Positions 55,059 through 64,000 of a stretch of DNA of 64,000 nt are shown here, piece after piece. The notes beneath the pieces are model-generated. The model saw only the letters and a list, made by a program, of their open reading frames with translations, had not been told where the DNA came from and searched no databases. Numbering within the stretch: position 1 is the stretch's first letter; every line of letters begins with the position of its first letter. Source of the stretch: Haliea sp. (lineage in GTDB: Bacteria; Pseudomonadota; Gammaproteobacteria; Pseudomonadales; Halieaceae). Both the position numbers and the translations under genes were made by a program. The DNA lies in NCBI GenBank assembly GCA_016704305.1, contig JADJAL010000011.1:71447-135446 (forward strand), in the 5' to 3' direction.

Positions 55059-57910
55059 CCACAATGGTGCTGACCTGAACGAGGTCGTCTGTTTCAGCGA
55101 AAATGGCGAAGGTCACCTTTTTGCGCAATTCGCGCATCGCGTTCTCGCTCTGCCGCCAGTTCGGGAAATGGGTGAAGGCATCGCGAATTTTCCGGCTGAC
55201 AGCCTCCGCATTGGCAATCTTCGCATCGAGCAGCGTGCGATAGACAAAGTAGGTCAATCCGTCGAAAGATTTTTCCGCCTGCACTTTCTTCCGTGCTTCG
55301 TTGCCCGCAACTTCGCGCAACAATTCTGCCAGCGCCTCGGCGGTGGTGGTTTGGCGCTCCTCAAAACTCTCCTGTACCGCCCTGGCGCGCTCGGCCATGG
55401 CGATCAGGTAAGGATCATTACTGCTTTCATCAGCCAACTTCTCGATGCTTTTGATCAGGTTGATGACCTTGGTGCCGTCACCACCTCCCTGTTCTTGATC
55501 AGCTCAATGGTATCGGCATTGATTTCAATGAGATCAGCGAGATGACCCACGCCGTAACTGCCCACTTTCTCCTGCACCAGTTGGTTGGTTTTGGCCTGGA
55601 AGTCGCGATCCACCATGATCGTTTTGGTGTAAGCCTTGCGCACCACCTGGTAGATAGCTGACAGCGTACCGTAGTCCGCGATGAATGGGCGCAGGAACGC
55701 ATCGGGCGAGATGATCTCGTAGAGCATCTCGATTTCCTTGTATTCCTTGAAAAATTCCTTGCGCCGTTCGGGATCGCGAAAATGCTCTATGAGGGTATCT
55801 ACATCCCGGTCGTCAAAGTTCCGCGCTATCAGGCCGAGATACCCCGGTGCTATGGTCTCCATCTTGTTCTGGAACAGCACCTTCAACAGCTTCAGGTCCT
55901 TGACGATGGCATTGATCTCCTCGCTGTCGAAGGCCAGCGCCTTTTCCAGCTTGTCGAAAATGCCGACGAAATCCAGCACGAAGCCGTGTGGCTTCACCAT
56001 CTCCTGCGCCTCGTTCTCGTATGGGCGATTCACCCGCGCGATCGCCTGCAGCAGCGTGTGGTCGCGCATCGGCTTGTCGAGGTACATGGCATAGAGCACG
56101 GGCGCGTCGAAACCGGTGAGCAGCTTCTCGGTGACGATGAGAATTTTCGGCTGCTGGTCGAGCTTGCCAAAGCTCTTGCGGATCTGCCGCTCGCGCTTCG
56201 GGTCGAGGTGGAATTCTTTCAGCAGTTTGGAGTCATTGTTGTTCCCGGTGTAGACGACCTCGGAATACTCGGGCGGCAGGAACTGGTCGAGGGCGTGCTT
56301 GTAGTGGGCGCATGCCTCGCGATCAACACCAACGAGGAATGCCTTGTAACCCAGCGGCTCCACATTCTGCTGGTAATGTTCGGCGACAAACCGGGCCACC
56401 TCCTGTATCCGCTCCCTGCCTTTCAGGAAATTCTTAAGGTTCACCGCCCTTTCCAGAATCTTGTTCAGCTCCTCTATGTCGGCCACGCCCTCGGCTTCGG
56501 CGAGGGACAGAAACTCCGCGTCCAGCGTCTCGTGCGGCACCAGCATTTCGTTGGGGGCAAGCTGGTAATAGAGCGGCAGCGTGGTGCCGTCCTCGATGCT
56601 GTCGGCAATGGAATACTTGTGCAGGTAGCCCGCATCGTCCTCGCAGCCGAAGGTCTTGAAAGTGCCTTTGCCGTAGACGGTCTTATCCACCGGGTGCCGG
56701 TGAACCCGATATAAGTTGCATTGGGCAGGCCGGCCATCAGGAAGTTGCCGAGGTCGCCGCCGGTGGTGCGGTGCGCCTCGTCGATCAGCACGTAAATGTT
56801 CGAGCGCGTGTTGAGATCGGCCGGCATGTCGCGAAACTTGTGGATCATCGTCACGACGATGCCCCCGGTAATCGTCCTTTAATAACTGGTTGAGCCGCGC
56901 AATGCTGCTGGCGTGCTCCAATCGCTGAGGCCCAGCGCGGCGAGGTTCTTCAGCATCTGGTCTTCCAGCTCATTGCGATCGATCATCAGCAGGACCGTCG
57001 GCTTCTCCGCTTCCGGCGCGCGGAACAGCCGCTCCGCCGCCTTGATCATCGTGAAGGTCTTGCCGGATCCCTGCGTGTCCCAGACCAGGCCGCGGGTACG
57101 CCCGGGATCGAGGGCGCGCTCGACGACGACATCCACCGCGCCGGTCTGGTGCTGGCGCAGGATATATTTGTTGAGCTCCTCGTCCTTCTCGGCAAAGACG
57201 ATGTAGTCCTTCAGGAAGGCAAGCACCTGGGGGATGGCGCAGAAGCTCTTCACCTTGGCTTCGAGCTTGCCGACCGTCTCGTCCTTCCAGTTGAAGATAT
57301 TGCGCCGCACCGTGTTCCAGCTCACCCCGTAGGCAAAGCCGATCGCGTCGGTGGCGGTGAACAACTGCTGCGGCACGAACAGCTCCGGCGTCTCGCGGTG
57401 GTAACGGCGAACCTGGTCCACCCCCAGCGAAATGGCCTCGTCCTTGTTGGCGTTCTTGCACTCGATCACCAGCACCGGGATGCCGTTGATGAGAAACACC
57501 ACATCCTCCCGCGTGCCATAGTGGCCGTTGTGAAACGCAAACTCCTCCGTCACCTCGTAAACATTTCTCGCAGGAACGCCGTAGTCGATCAGTACCAGGT
57601 CGCGCTCGCGCCTGTCCTCGTGGTCGAAGAATTTGCCCCAGTTGCGAAGGTACTCGACGAATTCCCGGTTGCCGTGAATGTCGGTGTGCAGGTGCCGGAA
57701 CTTGCCAAGCAGCGCGCCCTCCGCTTCGGCATAGCGCGGGTTGAACTCTCGCACTTTGGCGTCGAGCAGATCATCGAAGTACAGAGAGCGGTTTTTGGCA
57801 CGCTCGCCGGGCAGCGCCTGCGGATCAAACCCGCGCCGCGCCTCCGCTTCCTCGCGTGACACAACCGTCCAACCGATGGCCTCGGCATAGGTGAGGATAC
57901 GAGCCTGCAC
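55018..57910 (-). pseudogene. hsdR: Type I restriction enzyme R subunit, four frameshifts
   Basis: Pieces in order: 57910-56879 holds the nuclease domain (NGHYGTREDVVFLINGIPVLVIECKN, PD-ExK type) and Walker A (DTQGSGKTFTM); then LIDEAHRTTGGDLG (DEAH), YIGFTGTPVDKT, VTEKLLTGFDAP and QAIARVNRPYE; the C-terminal coupling domain runs to 55018. Restoring single bases near 56920, 56866, 56693 and 55486 gives one frame of ~960 residues. All four losses are in G or C runs. It translocates DNA with ATP and cuts it when unmethylated. The start is uncertain; GTG 57910 is the first codon of clear homology. Confidence 0.9.
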
Positions 57911-57921
57911 GTTTTTTGTGT

Positions 57922-58338
57922 TCAGATGGGGATGGCATGACTGTTACGCGCTCGCACTAAAACCGAGCGCCGTGACTGCCGCGTAAATTCTTTTGCAGCG
58001 TGAATCACATCAGACAACAACTGTTCGTCCACCTCCAGATAACCCTGGTACTCAGCGAGGTTGCGGCACTCATGCGCCTTGGCCAGCACCCGCCATACCG
58101 ATGCGTCAAGCTCCAGCGTATGAGGCAGCGCCTGAAAGACAATGTAGCGATTACTGGATCGGTAACCGTGCCAACGCAGGGCTGCAAGGCTCAGTGCATG
58201 GGCCGCGTTGTAGGCAAGATCAAACCGGCTTTCCAGTGAATTGAAATTATTCTGGGCGTCATCAAGGCGCTTATTACCGGAGTCTACCAGTCCGTCGAAC
58301 TCCTTTTTGCGCTCTTGCTTCTGTTTTGAGTTTGCCAA
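57922..58338 (-). CDS. HEPN-domain protein (partner of nucleotidyltransferase)
   Basis: 138 residues from TTG 58338 (LANSKQKQERKKEFDGLVDSG), where family-like sequence starts; the same frame extends 5' into the preceding gene by chance. The helical core is LESRFDLAYNAAHALSLAAL, then HGYRSSNRYIVFQALPHTL, and HECRNLAEYQGYLEVDE. The expected HEPN nuclease motif R-x4-6-H reads RNLAEY, with Tyr in place of His, so RNA cleavage is doubtful or modified. HEPN/MNT pairs are toxin-antitoxin systems; its partner is the overlapping gene upstream. hsdR follows after 11 bp. Confidence 0.8.
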   Translation of the reverse strand: MANSKQKQERKKEFDGLVDSGNKRLDDAQNNFNSLESRFDLAYNAAHALSLAALRWHGYRSSNRYIVFQALPHTLELDASVWRVLAKAHECRNLAEYQGYLEVDEQLLSDVIHAAKEFTRQSRRSVLVRARNSHAIPI

Positions 58339-58968
58339 TCCGCACCAGATTGTCGAGTTCACGCAAAGGTCATTTTCCGTTCCATAGATAAAGAGCTTGG
58401 GTTGTTCCATTACCTTAACAACAAATGAATTGTTATCTGCGATCTTTTTGTTCCATTCCCCGCGTGTCGTCAGGTTGGGATTGACCGGTTCGCCCAGTTC
58501 GGTCTCGGCCTGTTGCAGGGCCTCGTAGACGCTCTCAGGTAATCCAGTTCGTCACCAATGATCATCAGATCGATGTCGCTCCGCGCCGTATCAGACCCTT
58601 TGGCGACTGAACCATATACGAAGGCGACCTGGATCAGGCCTTTGACTGCATCAAGTGCTTTCCGCAGCGGTTCGCGCATGCCGACGGTCTTGCGAATCAG
58701 TCCGCACAACTCCTCGAACACGGGGGAATCGGGGTTGGCCTGGTAGTGCTTCCGGGTTGCCGATGCGAGCTACGTTGACCAGTCCGCTGGCGGCAAGGTT
58801 TTTCAATTGCCGGTGAACGGCCCCGGTGCCGGATTTTGCCATGTTGATCAACTCGGCTCCCTGGAAGCTGCGGTCGGGCTGGCCGAACAGAATTCCAAGA
58901 ACACGCTGCTGGACGCTGGAGAACAGCGCGTTTTGGATGGTCACAGTCTCTGCCTTGTTGATTCCCAT
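58274..58968 (-). pseudogene. wHTH-nucleotidyltransferase (MNT) regulator/antitoxin, frameshifted
   Basis: It starts at ATG 58968 (MGINKAETVTIQNALFSS), which lies in an operator. Residues ~15-70 are a winged helix (QRVLGILFGQPDRSF, GTGAVHRQLKNLAASGLV). Then comes the nucleotidyltransferase core FVYGSVAKG...SDIDLMIIGD (~105). Three one-base shifts are needed: ~58757 (extra C; RKHYQANPDSPVFEEL), ~58533 (lost G; ESVYEALQQAETELG) and ~58368 (lost T; LRELDNLVRIGKLK). It then ends at 58274, overlapping the HEPN gene. MNT enzymes neutralise HEPN toxins by nucleotidylation. Confidence 0.75.
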
Positions 58969-58998
58969 TTTGGGAATATTAATTCCCAAAATGGGAAT
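58961..58998. promoter_or_regulatory. Tandem palindromic operator over the MNT start codon
   Basis: Two 17-bp units, ATTCCCATTTTGGGAAT (58961-58977) and ATTCCCAAAATGGGAAT (58982-58998), separated by 4 bp. Each is palindromic except for its central three bases, and the two are reverse complements of each other, so the whole 38 bp is one perfect inverted repeat. The start codon of the wHTH-MNT gene lies in the first unit. Autorepression by its winged helix is the natural reading. Confidence 0.75.
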
Positions 58999-59167
58999 GG
59001 GCAACTATAAATCTCTCAGATCAGGGGTGCTTGTCAGGCGGAGAGGCCGCAACCTACGCTCGTAGAAGCGAGAATTTCGTATATTCAACTTATTGTTTTA
59101 TTGAATATATTGAATTTATATTGTATATATGTACATATACAAAAGTTACCGGAAAAGGATAGCCGCT

Positions 59168-60487
59168 ATGCCCCAGCTCCCCGCCATATCCGACAAGAAT
59201 CCCACCCGCGACCTGGCCACACTCGAAGACGAAATCACCGAACTCGCGGCCCACCTGAACGCCGCCACCTACCGTCTGCTAACCCTGATCCGCGAATTCG
59301 ACGAGCGCCACGGCTGGAGCGGCGCCGGCATGAAATCTTGCGCCCACTGGCTGAACTGGAAGTGCGGCATCGACCTGGGCACGGCGCGGGAGAAAGTGCG
59401 CGTCGCCCATGCCCTCGATGCCCTGCCAAAAATCAGCTCGGCCCTGCGGGCAGGCCGGGTCAGCTTCTCCAAGGTGCGCGCCATGACCCGCGTCGCCACG
59501 CCGCAGAACGAGGACTACCTGCTGATGATCGCCAACCACGGCACCGCCGCCCACGTCGAACGCCTGGTGCACAAGTACCGCCAGGTGAAACGCAGCGAGG
59601 CGCTGGAACGGGAAAACGCGCGCCACGCGCTGCGCGAACTCACCTGGTACATCGACAGCGACGGCAGCTACGTGCTCAAGGCGCGCCTCGGTCCAGAGCA
59701 AGGTGCCCGCATTATGCAGGCGCTGAAGGTGGCCATGGAGTCTGAAAACGTTTCTGCGGAAACGTCTTTCCATCGGGAAACCCCAGCTCAAGAAGCAACC
59801 CCGATCGCGGCACGCCGCGCCGACGCACTGGAACGCATCGCCGACCACTTCCTCACCAGTGACAAGAGCAACGTCACCGGCGGCGACCGCTGCACCCTGC
59901 ATATCCATACCGACATGAACACGCTGAAAGCAGGCGGCGAAGGCGCCGTGTCCGAACTCGCAGAGGGCGGAAACGTTTCCGCAGAAACGTCACGCCGCCT
60001 CGCCTGCGACTGCGGCGTGGTGCACTGGCTGGAGGACAGCAGTGGCACGGCGCTAGACATCGGCCGCCGCACACGCAGCATCCCGCCGGCCATCCGCCGC
60101 GCACTGGAGCGCCGCGACGGCGGCTGTCGCTTCCCCGGCTGCACCGCGCGGCATTACGTGGACGCGCACCACATCCGCCACTGGGCCGACGGCGGCGAGA
60201 CCAAACTCGACAACCTGCTGTTACTGTGCCGCCACCATCACCGCCTGGTGCACGAAGGTGGGTACGGCCTTGCAATGCCTGTGGGCGGCGAGCCGGTATT
60301 CACCGCGCCGAACGGCAGGCTGATCCCGGGCGGCCCCGATACACGTTTCCGCGGAAACGTGTTTGCGCTCACCACGGGGAATCGGCGTGAGCGGGTTGAG
60401 ATTGGGGCGCGGACGGGGGTGCCGTACTGGTGTGGGGAGAGGATGGATGATGGGATGGCGGTGGAGGGGTTGATTAGGCGGGAGTGA
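59168..60487 (+). CDS. DUF222/HNH endonuclease, inserted within the R-M locus
   Basis: 439 residues from ATG 59168 behind GGAAAAGGA. The N-terminal DUF222 domain reads ATYRLLTLIREFDERHGW, CAHWLNWKCGIDLGTAREKVRVA and AGRVSFSKVRAMTRVA. The C-terminal HNH domain has CRFPGC, VDAHHIRHWADGGETKLDNLLLLCRHHH and VHEGG (~322-370). Two internal stretches read NVSAETS and a third GNVFALT; all three are encoded by the same palindrome. It is the only plus-strand gene in the defence island and has an AT-rich leader (59075-59145), suggesting later arrival. Confidence 0.93.
   Translation: MPQLPAISDKNPTRDLATLEDEITELAAHLNAATYRLLTLIREFDERHGWSGAGMKSCAHWLNWKCGIDLGTAREKVRVAHALDALPKISSALRAGRVSFSKVRAMTRVATPQNEDYLLMIANHGTAAHVERLVHKYRQVKRSEALERENARHALRELTWYIDSDGSYVLKARLGPEQGARIMQALKVAMESENVSAETSFHRETPAQEATPIAARRADALERIADHFLTSDKSNVTGGDRCTLHIHTDMNTLKAGGEGAVSELAEGGNVSAETSRRLACDCGVVHWLEDSSGTALDIGRRTRSIPPAIRRALERRDGGCRFPGCTARHYVDAHHIRHWADGGETKLDNLLLLCRHHHRLVHEGGYGLAMPVGGEPVFTAPNGRLIPGGPDTRFRGNVFALTTGNRRERVEIGARTGVPYWCGERMDDGMAVEGLIRRE
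59747..59765. repeat. Intragenic palindrome, copy 1
   Basis: AACGTTTCTGCGGAAACGT, one mismatch from a palindrome; encodes NVSAET in the linker between DUF222 and HNH. Confidence 0.75.
59972..59990. repeat. Intragenic palindrome, copy 2
   Basis: AACGTTTCCGCAGAAACGT; the same reading frame as copy 1, again encoding NVSAET. Confidence 0.75.
60341..60362. repeat. Intragenic palindrome, copy 3
   Basis: A perfect 22-bp palindrome with core ACGTTTCCGCGGAAACGT, read in a different frame from copies 1 and 2 (TRFRGNVF). Confidence 0.75.
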
Positions 60488-60605
60488 GGGTGGGTTTTTT
60501 CCGGTGCTGGGGATGGGAGCAGACTCGTGCCGCTGCTGAGCTTATTTACGGGACTCAAAACCTAAATTGATCACCGGCGAATTCGAGAAAGCGGGCTTGG
60601 ACGGT

Positions 60606-63260
60606 TTAGTGTACTCCGGGTGTGGGCATGGCTACTTTGCTGCTGCCTCCTCCAGACTTGGCCGCTTTTCGTCGAGCATTGACGGTATTTATTAGCGTCC
60701 GAAGGTCAGCAATATCCTGTTTGAGCTCATCTGGCGTGGGTGGAGGCTCGTCCTTTGCGGAGGCTGGATCATGAGCTTCAACAACGTCATGGCATCTTTG
60801 ATTGAGTCCGGAATAACTCATCGACCTACGTTTGCTGGAGCCCAACCACTTCCGCCAAGCGCTTCACCTCCAATGTAGTCCCTAAATCGCTGGACTGTCC
60901 CGCTGAGGAAATGGTCTTGGACTACGCTCAATCGTCGCGCGGAAAGCTGTATTGTCGGGTAATTTGGCCGAAAGCTCCTCAGACGGCCCGTCGGGCCACG
61001 GCAGTTTTTCGAAGGCTCTTTGAGCCTTTTCCAATGCATCGAGACGCTCCCCAAAGCTTTTGTGTACCCAAGGCAATCCAGGCGTGACAAGACCTGCGCT
61101 CGCACCCGCACGATCAAGGCTTGCAATTGTCGGCTCAATTTCCGTGCGCTTACATTCGGTCCGTAGTTGCTCCAGAAATACGACATCGTGAGTGAAGACA
61201 ATCACTTGACGAGTCTTGGCTTCTCGCAGCATGCGTTTTGCGACTCTCCCTCTCCTTTTATGATCGAGCGAAGATACAGGGTCATCAAAAATAATTGCGC
61301 ATTTGTGATTCGCGAGTGCCAACTCAGCAAAGAACGAGCCCAATGCAATCGCACGCTGCTCACCTTCGCTCAGAATTTCGTCGATCCGATTCGTGGTTGG
61401 AAGGTCTAGCAGTAGTTGATGGAACATCTTGCCCCGGACGTTGCGCTCTTTGAGTTTCGTCTTGATGTGGCCGATGCCCATTGCGGTGAATTCTGCATCG
61501 AGAGCCTTTCGGAGCTCGTCGGTGACCGCCACGGTGGCAAACTCCTTCGATTTGTCAGAAATTGGACGGGTCTTCGAGGCTCGACCGGCACTTCTCCAGC
61601 GGCCTTCTTTTTCATCCTCACAAGCAATGCAATGACGGCGGGCAGCTCTTCGCCAAACTCTGCCTTCGCAGAAAGCTCCCTGAGATCGTCCTCCAAGTTC
61701 TTCCGATTCTCCTCGTCCGCAGCTTTCACCAGCGTCCGGTGCGCCCTAAGCTGATGGGCAGCAATCTGACGAACTCGTGCCCTCGGGGATTGAGAAAGGA
61801 TGGGGATTTCGTCCCATTTTGATTTCTCCAGGCAATCGAGCATCGACGCCCTTCGAGATTCTATGGACTCCTGAAAGTCGGCTATGACCTGAAGTATCGC
61901 GGCATCTAGTGTCGTGAGTTCGTCGCTGAGAGCTTCTTCTGGAACAACCTGCAGATCGGCCGCGTCAATCTTGGTCTTTGCTGTTTCGACCTTTTTGCGA
62001 GCTGCGTCTGCGGTCTTCGCGACATCATTATTGATATACTCGTCAAACCGCCCGAGGCGCTGAGTTCCGGATTCAGGCAGCTTTTTCTTGACACAGGGGG
62101 CAGACTTTGCCGTCTGCTGACTTTGGGAACTCCTCGCCCGGATATGCTGCATCTATTGAATAGCGCCTGGCTGCTTCGAATAGCAGCTTCCAAGCCTGAT
62201 CTCCGGTTCCGGGAAGCAATTCTTCGCCAGAGCGCAAGGCATCGGCAGCCTTAACTTCGCGTCTTCCGCGACTTTCCTATCCTCGGCGATGCCTTGCAGC
62301 TTTTTCACTGCATCATCACTAACCCATACCAGTGGTTTCGCCAACTAGTGGCGTATGTCTTCAGGCGAATCGCTGACCTTCTGAACTCCTCTGCCTTGGC
62401 TAACGGGTTTGCCTCCTTGAGCGCTTTCTCGAGGTCTACCATTCTCTTGGTGTCATCTTCCGTTAGCGTTCCCAGCGAGGTAATCGTATCAGCGTCAGGA
62501 ACTTGAACGAAAGGTTTTCGATTGCTTCGCCCACCTCGGTTTTATTGATCAAGTGCTGAAACGGTAGTGTATCGACGTTGATGCCGACGATCTCAGCTTC
62601 GAGCATCTCCGTGAGTTTCGGCAGGACTTGATTTGCCAAGTTCTCAACGATATCAAGCCCATAAGGGAGGTAGGCAACGTCTTGCTCAGCAGTGATGTAT
62701 GAACGAGCGCACTTTGAGTCGAAGACGGAAATGGTGGATAGGCGATTTGGTGATGTCGAATCTCGTGACCGCGAATTTCCTCTAACGCTCCAGCGACTTT
62801 GACATCAAACTTGGCAGTGGGAATCTTCGACGATGCCGCGGGATCATTTGCGTTTGGATGAATAGGTTCTGACTGATCTCTCGCCCGGCAGGCCCTCTTC
62901 ATTACCCGCGCATAACCCGACTTTGCCCGATCCATTCCCTCCGTAGATCACCGTTATCCCAGTCTCCGAGAATGCTAGTGTGTGGTCCTTTGTATCTGAT
63001 TGACGTTTTCCAGTTCACGCAACGCGACGAGAATGACTGTTTCGCCCGTAGCGAGTTCGGCGGGGAGGTGCTCGCTGGCCAGTGGCAATGCGTCGACGAA
63101 ATTCTCGGTCTCTATTCCACTCTCATTTTTGAGAAGTGCGTAGAGTTCAGAGTGATCGGAATCTTCCAGTCCCTCCTCTTTCTGGAGCAATCGTCGACAG
63201 GCATCCCTGCCATGCCGGAAGGGTTTCAGTCCACGCTAAAATATCGTTGAGGAGAGCCAT
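60606..63260 (-). pseudogene. Zinc-hook ABC-type ATPase (AAA_13/RloC-like) in the R-M locus, many frameshifts
   Basis: It starts at ATG 63260 (MALLNDILAWTETLPAWQ), directly after the hsdS stop. In order: Walker A YGGNGSGK (+SGYARVMKRACRAR, ~62930); coiled coil; VCPLC at ~62090, a C-x2-C zinc-hook-like motif, then KLPESGTQRLGRFDEYI; more coiled coil; ABC signature ILSEGEQRAIALGSFFAEL; Walker B AIIFDDPVSSLDH; HDVVFLEQL; and a C-terminus LKQDIADLRTLINTVNARRK ending at 60606. About 880 residues if repaired. At least six one-base shifts are needed. Architecture resembles RloC/Rad50-like proteins; I do not see a certain anticodon-nuclease motif. Confidence 0.75.
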
Positions 63261-64000
63261 CTAGTCTGCGGTCAGGAGTTCCAGTTTGTAAACGCGGGTT
63301 TTCGCGGTCATCAGTTCGTGAAGCAGAGTGCGGAAGAGGTCTTGGAGTTGGTCCCGCTTCGCGCGTGCGTATTCGGTTTTTCGCCCAGCGAGATCCAAGG
63401 TATTGGTCACTTCTACCTGTTCGTTAAGCGAGGGAAGCGGAATCTTGAGGGATTTGATTCTCGCCAACGCCAGCTTCGGCTGGGCGTTCTTAACCGTTTG
63501 AGCTTTGATCTCGGCTTGACAGTCATGCGAAGCCAGCCAATACATCAGAAATCTGGGGTAAAGCTGTGACGAATCGTTCGCTATCAGACGGGCGGCATTC
63601 TCGGTCAGATTTGCTCCTCCAAATTCGGCGGATCATTCCTGTAATTCCGATGCTTCCGCGATCGAAATGTAGACGTCATTTCGATTTATGATATAGCGTG
63701 AGATCTGTCTTTGAGCTTCCTTCGTTAGGAAAAGAAGTCCAGCTCGTCAACGCTGAATTCGTTGAAGTCGGTGACGCGAATATAAGGGAATCCCGTGTCC
63801 GCTCCACGAGTTTTTCATGCCTTTCGATAAACGTTTCCCACCCTTGACCGCAGTGACTTCATCAACGGTGGTCACCCCCCAACTTTTCCGGGGACGGGGC
63901 CGATTTCGGTTTGTTTTTGGGGCTCGTTGCGGAGGCCTTCGGTGAACAGCTTCTGCATGAGGGCCTTTTTCAGCTCGGTGGGGGTCTGGATTATTCGCTG
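63261..64000 (-). pseudogene. hsdS: Type I restriction specificity subunit S, partial, frameshifted
   Basis: From the right edge inward: TPTELKKALMQKLFTEGLRN, then EPQKQTEIGPVPG, the conserved spacer between the two recognition domains. Then, across several one-base shifts, the second recognition domain: GFPYIRVTDFNEFSVDELDF, KEAQRQISRYIINRNDVYI, GITGMIPPNLEGANLTENAA. It continues into a clean C-terminal frame (63545-63261) with KLALARIKSLKIPLPSLNEQ. The stop TAG abuts the ATPase ATG. It directs the methylase/nuclease to a bipartite DNA site. The first recognition domain and hsdM are outside the window. Confidence 0.85.

Noticed and set aside
59075..59145. Replication origin or attachment site in the AT-rich stretch before the HNH gene
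   Set aside because: It is only ~70 bp, without iterons or DnaA boxes; a promoter leader is enough to explain it.
54695..64000. Prophage or integrative element carrying the defence genes
   Set aside because: No integrase, tRNA gene, attachment repeat or phage structural gene is visible inside the window.
1..64000. CRISPR array, rRNA or tRNA genes
   Set aside because: No regularly spaced repeats and no recognisable rRNA or tRNA sequence were found on reading.

Overview
The window is about 60% G+C, densely packed, and reads as a chromosomal segment of a proteobacterium, most likely a free-living aerobic gammaproteobacterium. Supporting this inference are MscL with a C-terminal zinc ribbon, a DmeF-type metal exporter, PQQ and molybdenum hydroxylases, and a very large acyl-CoA/oxygenase gene set. 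I see no rRNA, tRNA, CRISPR array, integrase or transposase gene.

Layout. 1-4.9 kb holds housekeeping or accessory genes: a TPR protein, a lipoprotein phosphoesterase, two small unknowns, mscL, a scrap of a copper oxidase gene and dmeF. 5.0-54.7 kb is one long catabolic island. Its parts are: a fused E1 and a separate lipoyl carrier of a 2-oxoacid dehydrogenase, with its lipoyl-less E2 core 7 kb away; CoA transferase, acyl-CoA ligase and thiolase genes around a TetR regulator; a ferredoxin reductase, a [2Fe-2S] ferredoxin and a quinoprotein; a molybdenum hydroxylase (three subunits) with XdhC, MocA-like and MoaD-like helpers; a divergent pair of operons at 35.8 kb, one running left (3Fe-4S ferredoxin, SDR, P450, DUF35, thiolase-like protein, DUF2889, amidohydrolase) and one running right (unknown, SDR, KstD-like flavoprotein, aldehyde dehydrogenase, DUF1330); a leftward Rieske oxygenase/acyl-CoA dehydrogenase/MaoC/ligase operon; and a fused indolepyruvate-type ferredoxin oxidoreductase. 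Together this is what is expected for hydroxylation, ring oxidation, CoA activation and beta-oxidation or retro-aldol shortening of an alicyclic, steroid- or terpenoid-like substrate. The substrate itself is inference. Several of its promoters carry a related palindrome, core CAACAnTGTTG, that may be the operator of the TetR protein.

54.7-64.0 kb is a defence island on the minus strand: hsdS, a zinc-hook ABC-type ATPase, a wHTH-nucleotidyltransferase/HEPN pair, hsdR and a small metallopeptidase. A DUF222-HNH gene sits inside it in the opposite orientation. hsdM would lie beyond the right edge.

Many genes are broken by single-base indels, nearly all losses from short homopolymers, which looks more like sequencing error than decay. 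Such genes are given as one span. Those broken three or more times, and remnants, are typed pseudogene. Larger lesions are a different matter and are reported separately: an internal deletion in each of two enzymes, and a 125-bp inverted-repeat element that ends a third.
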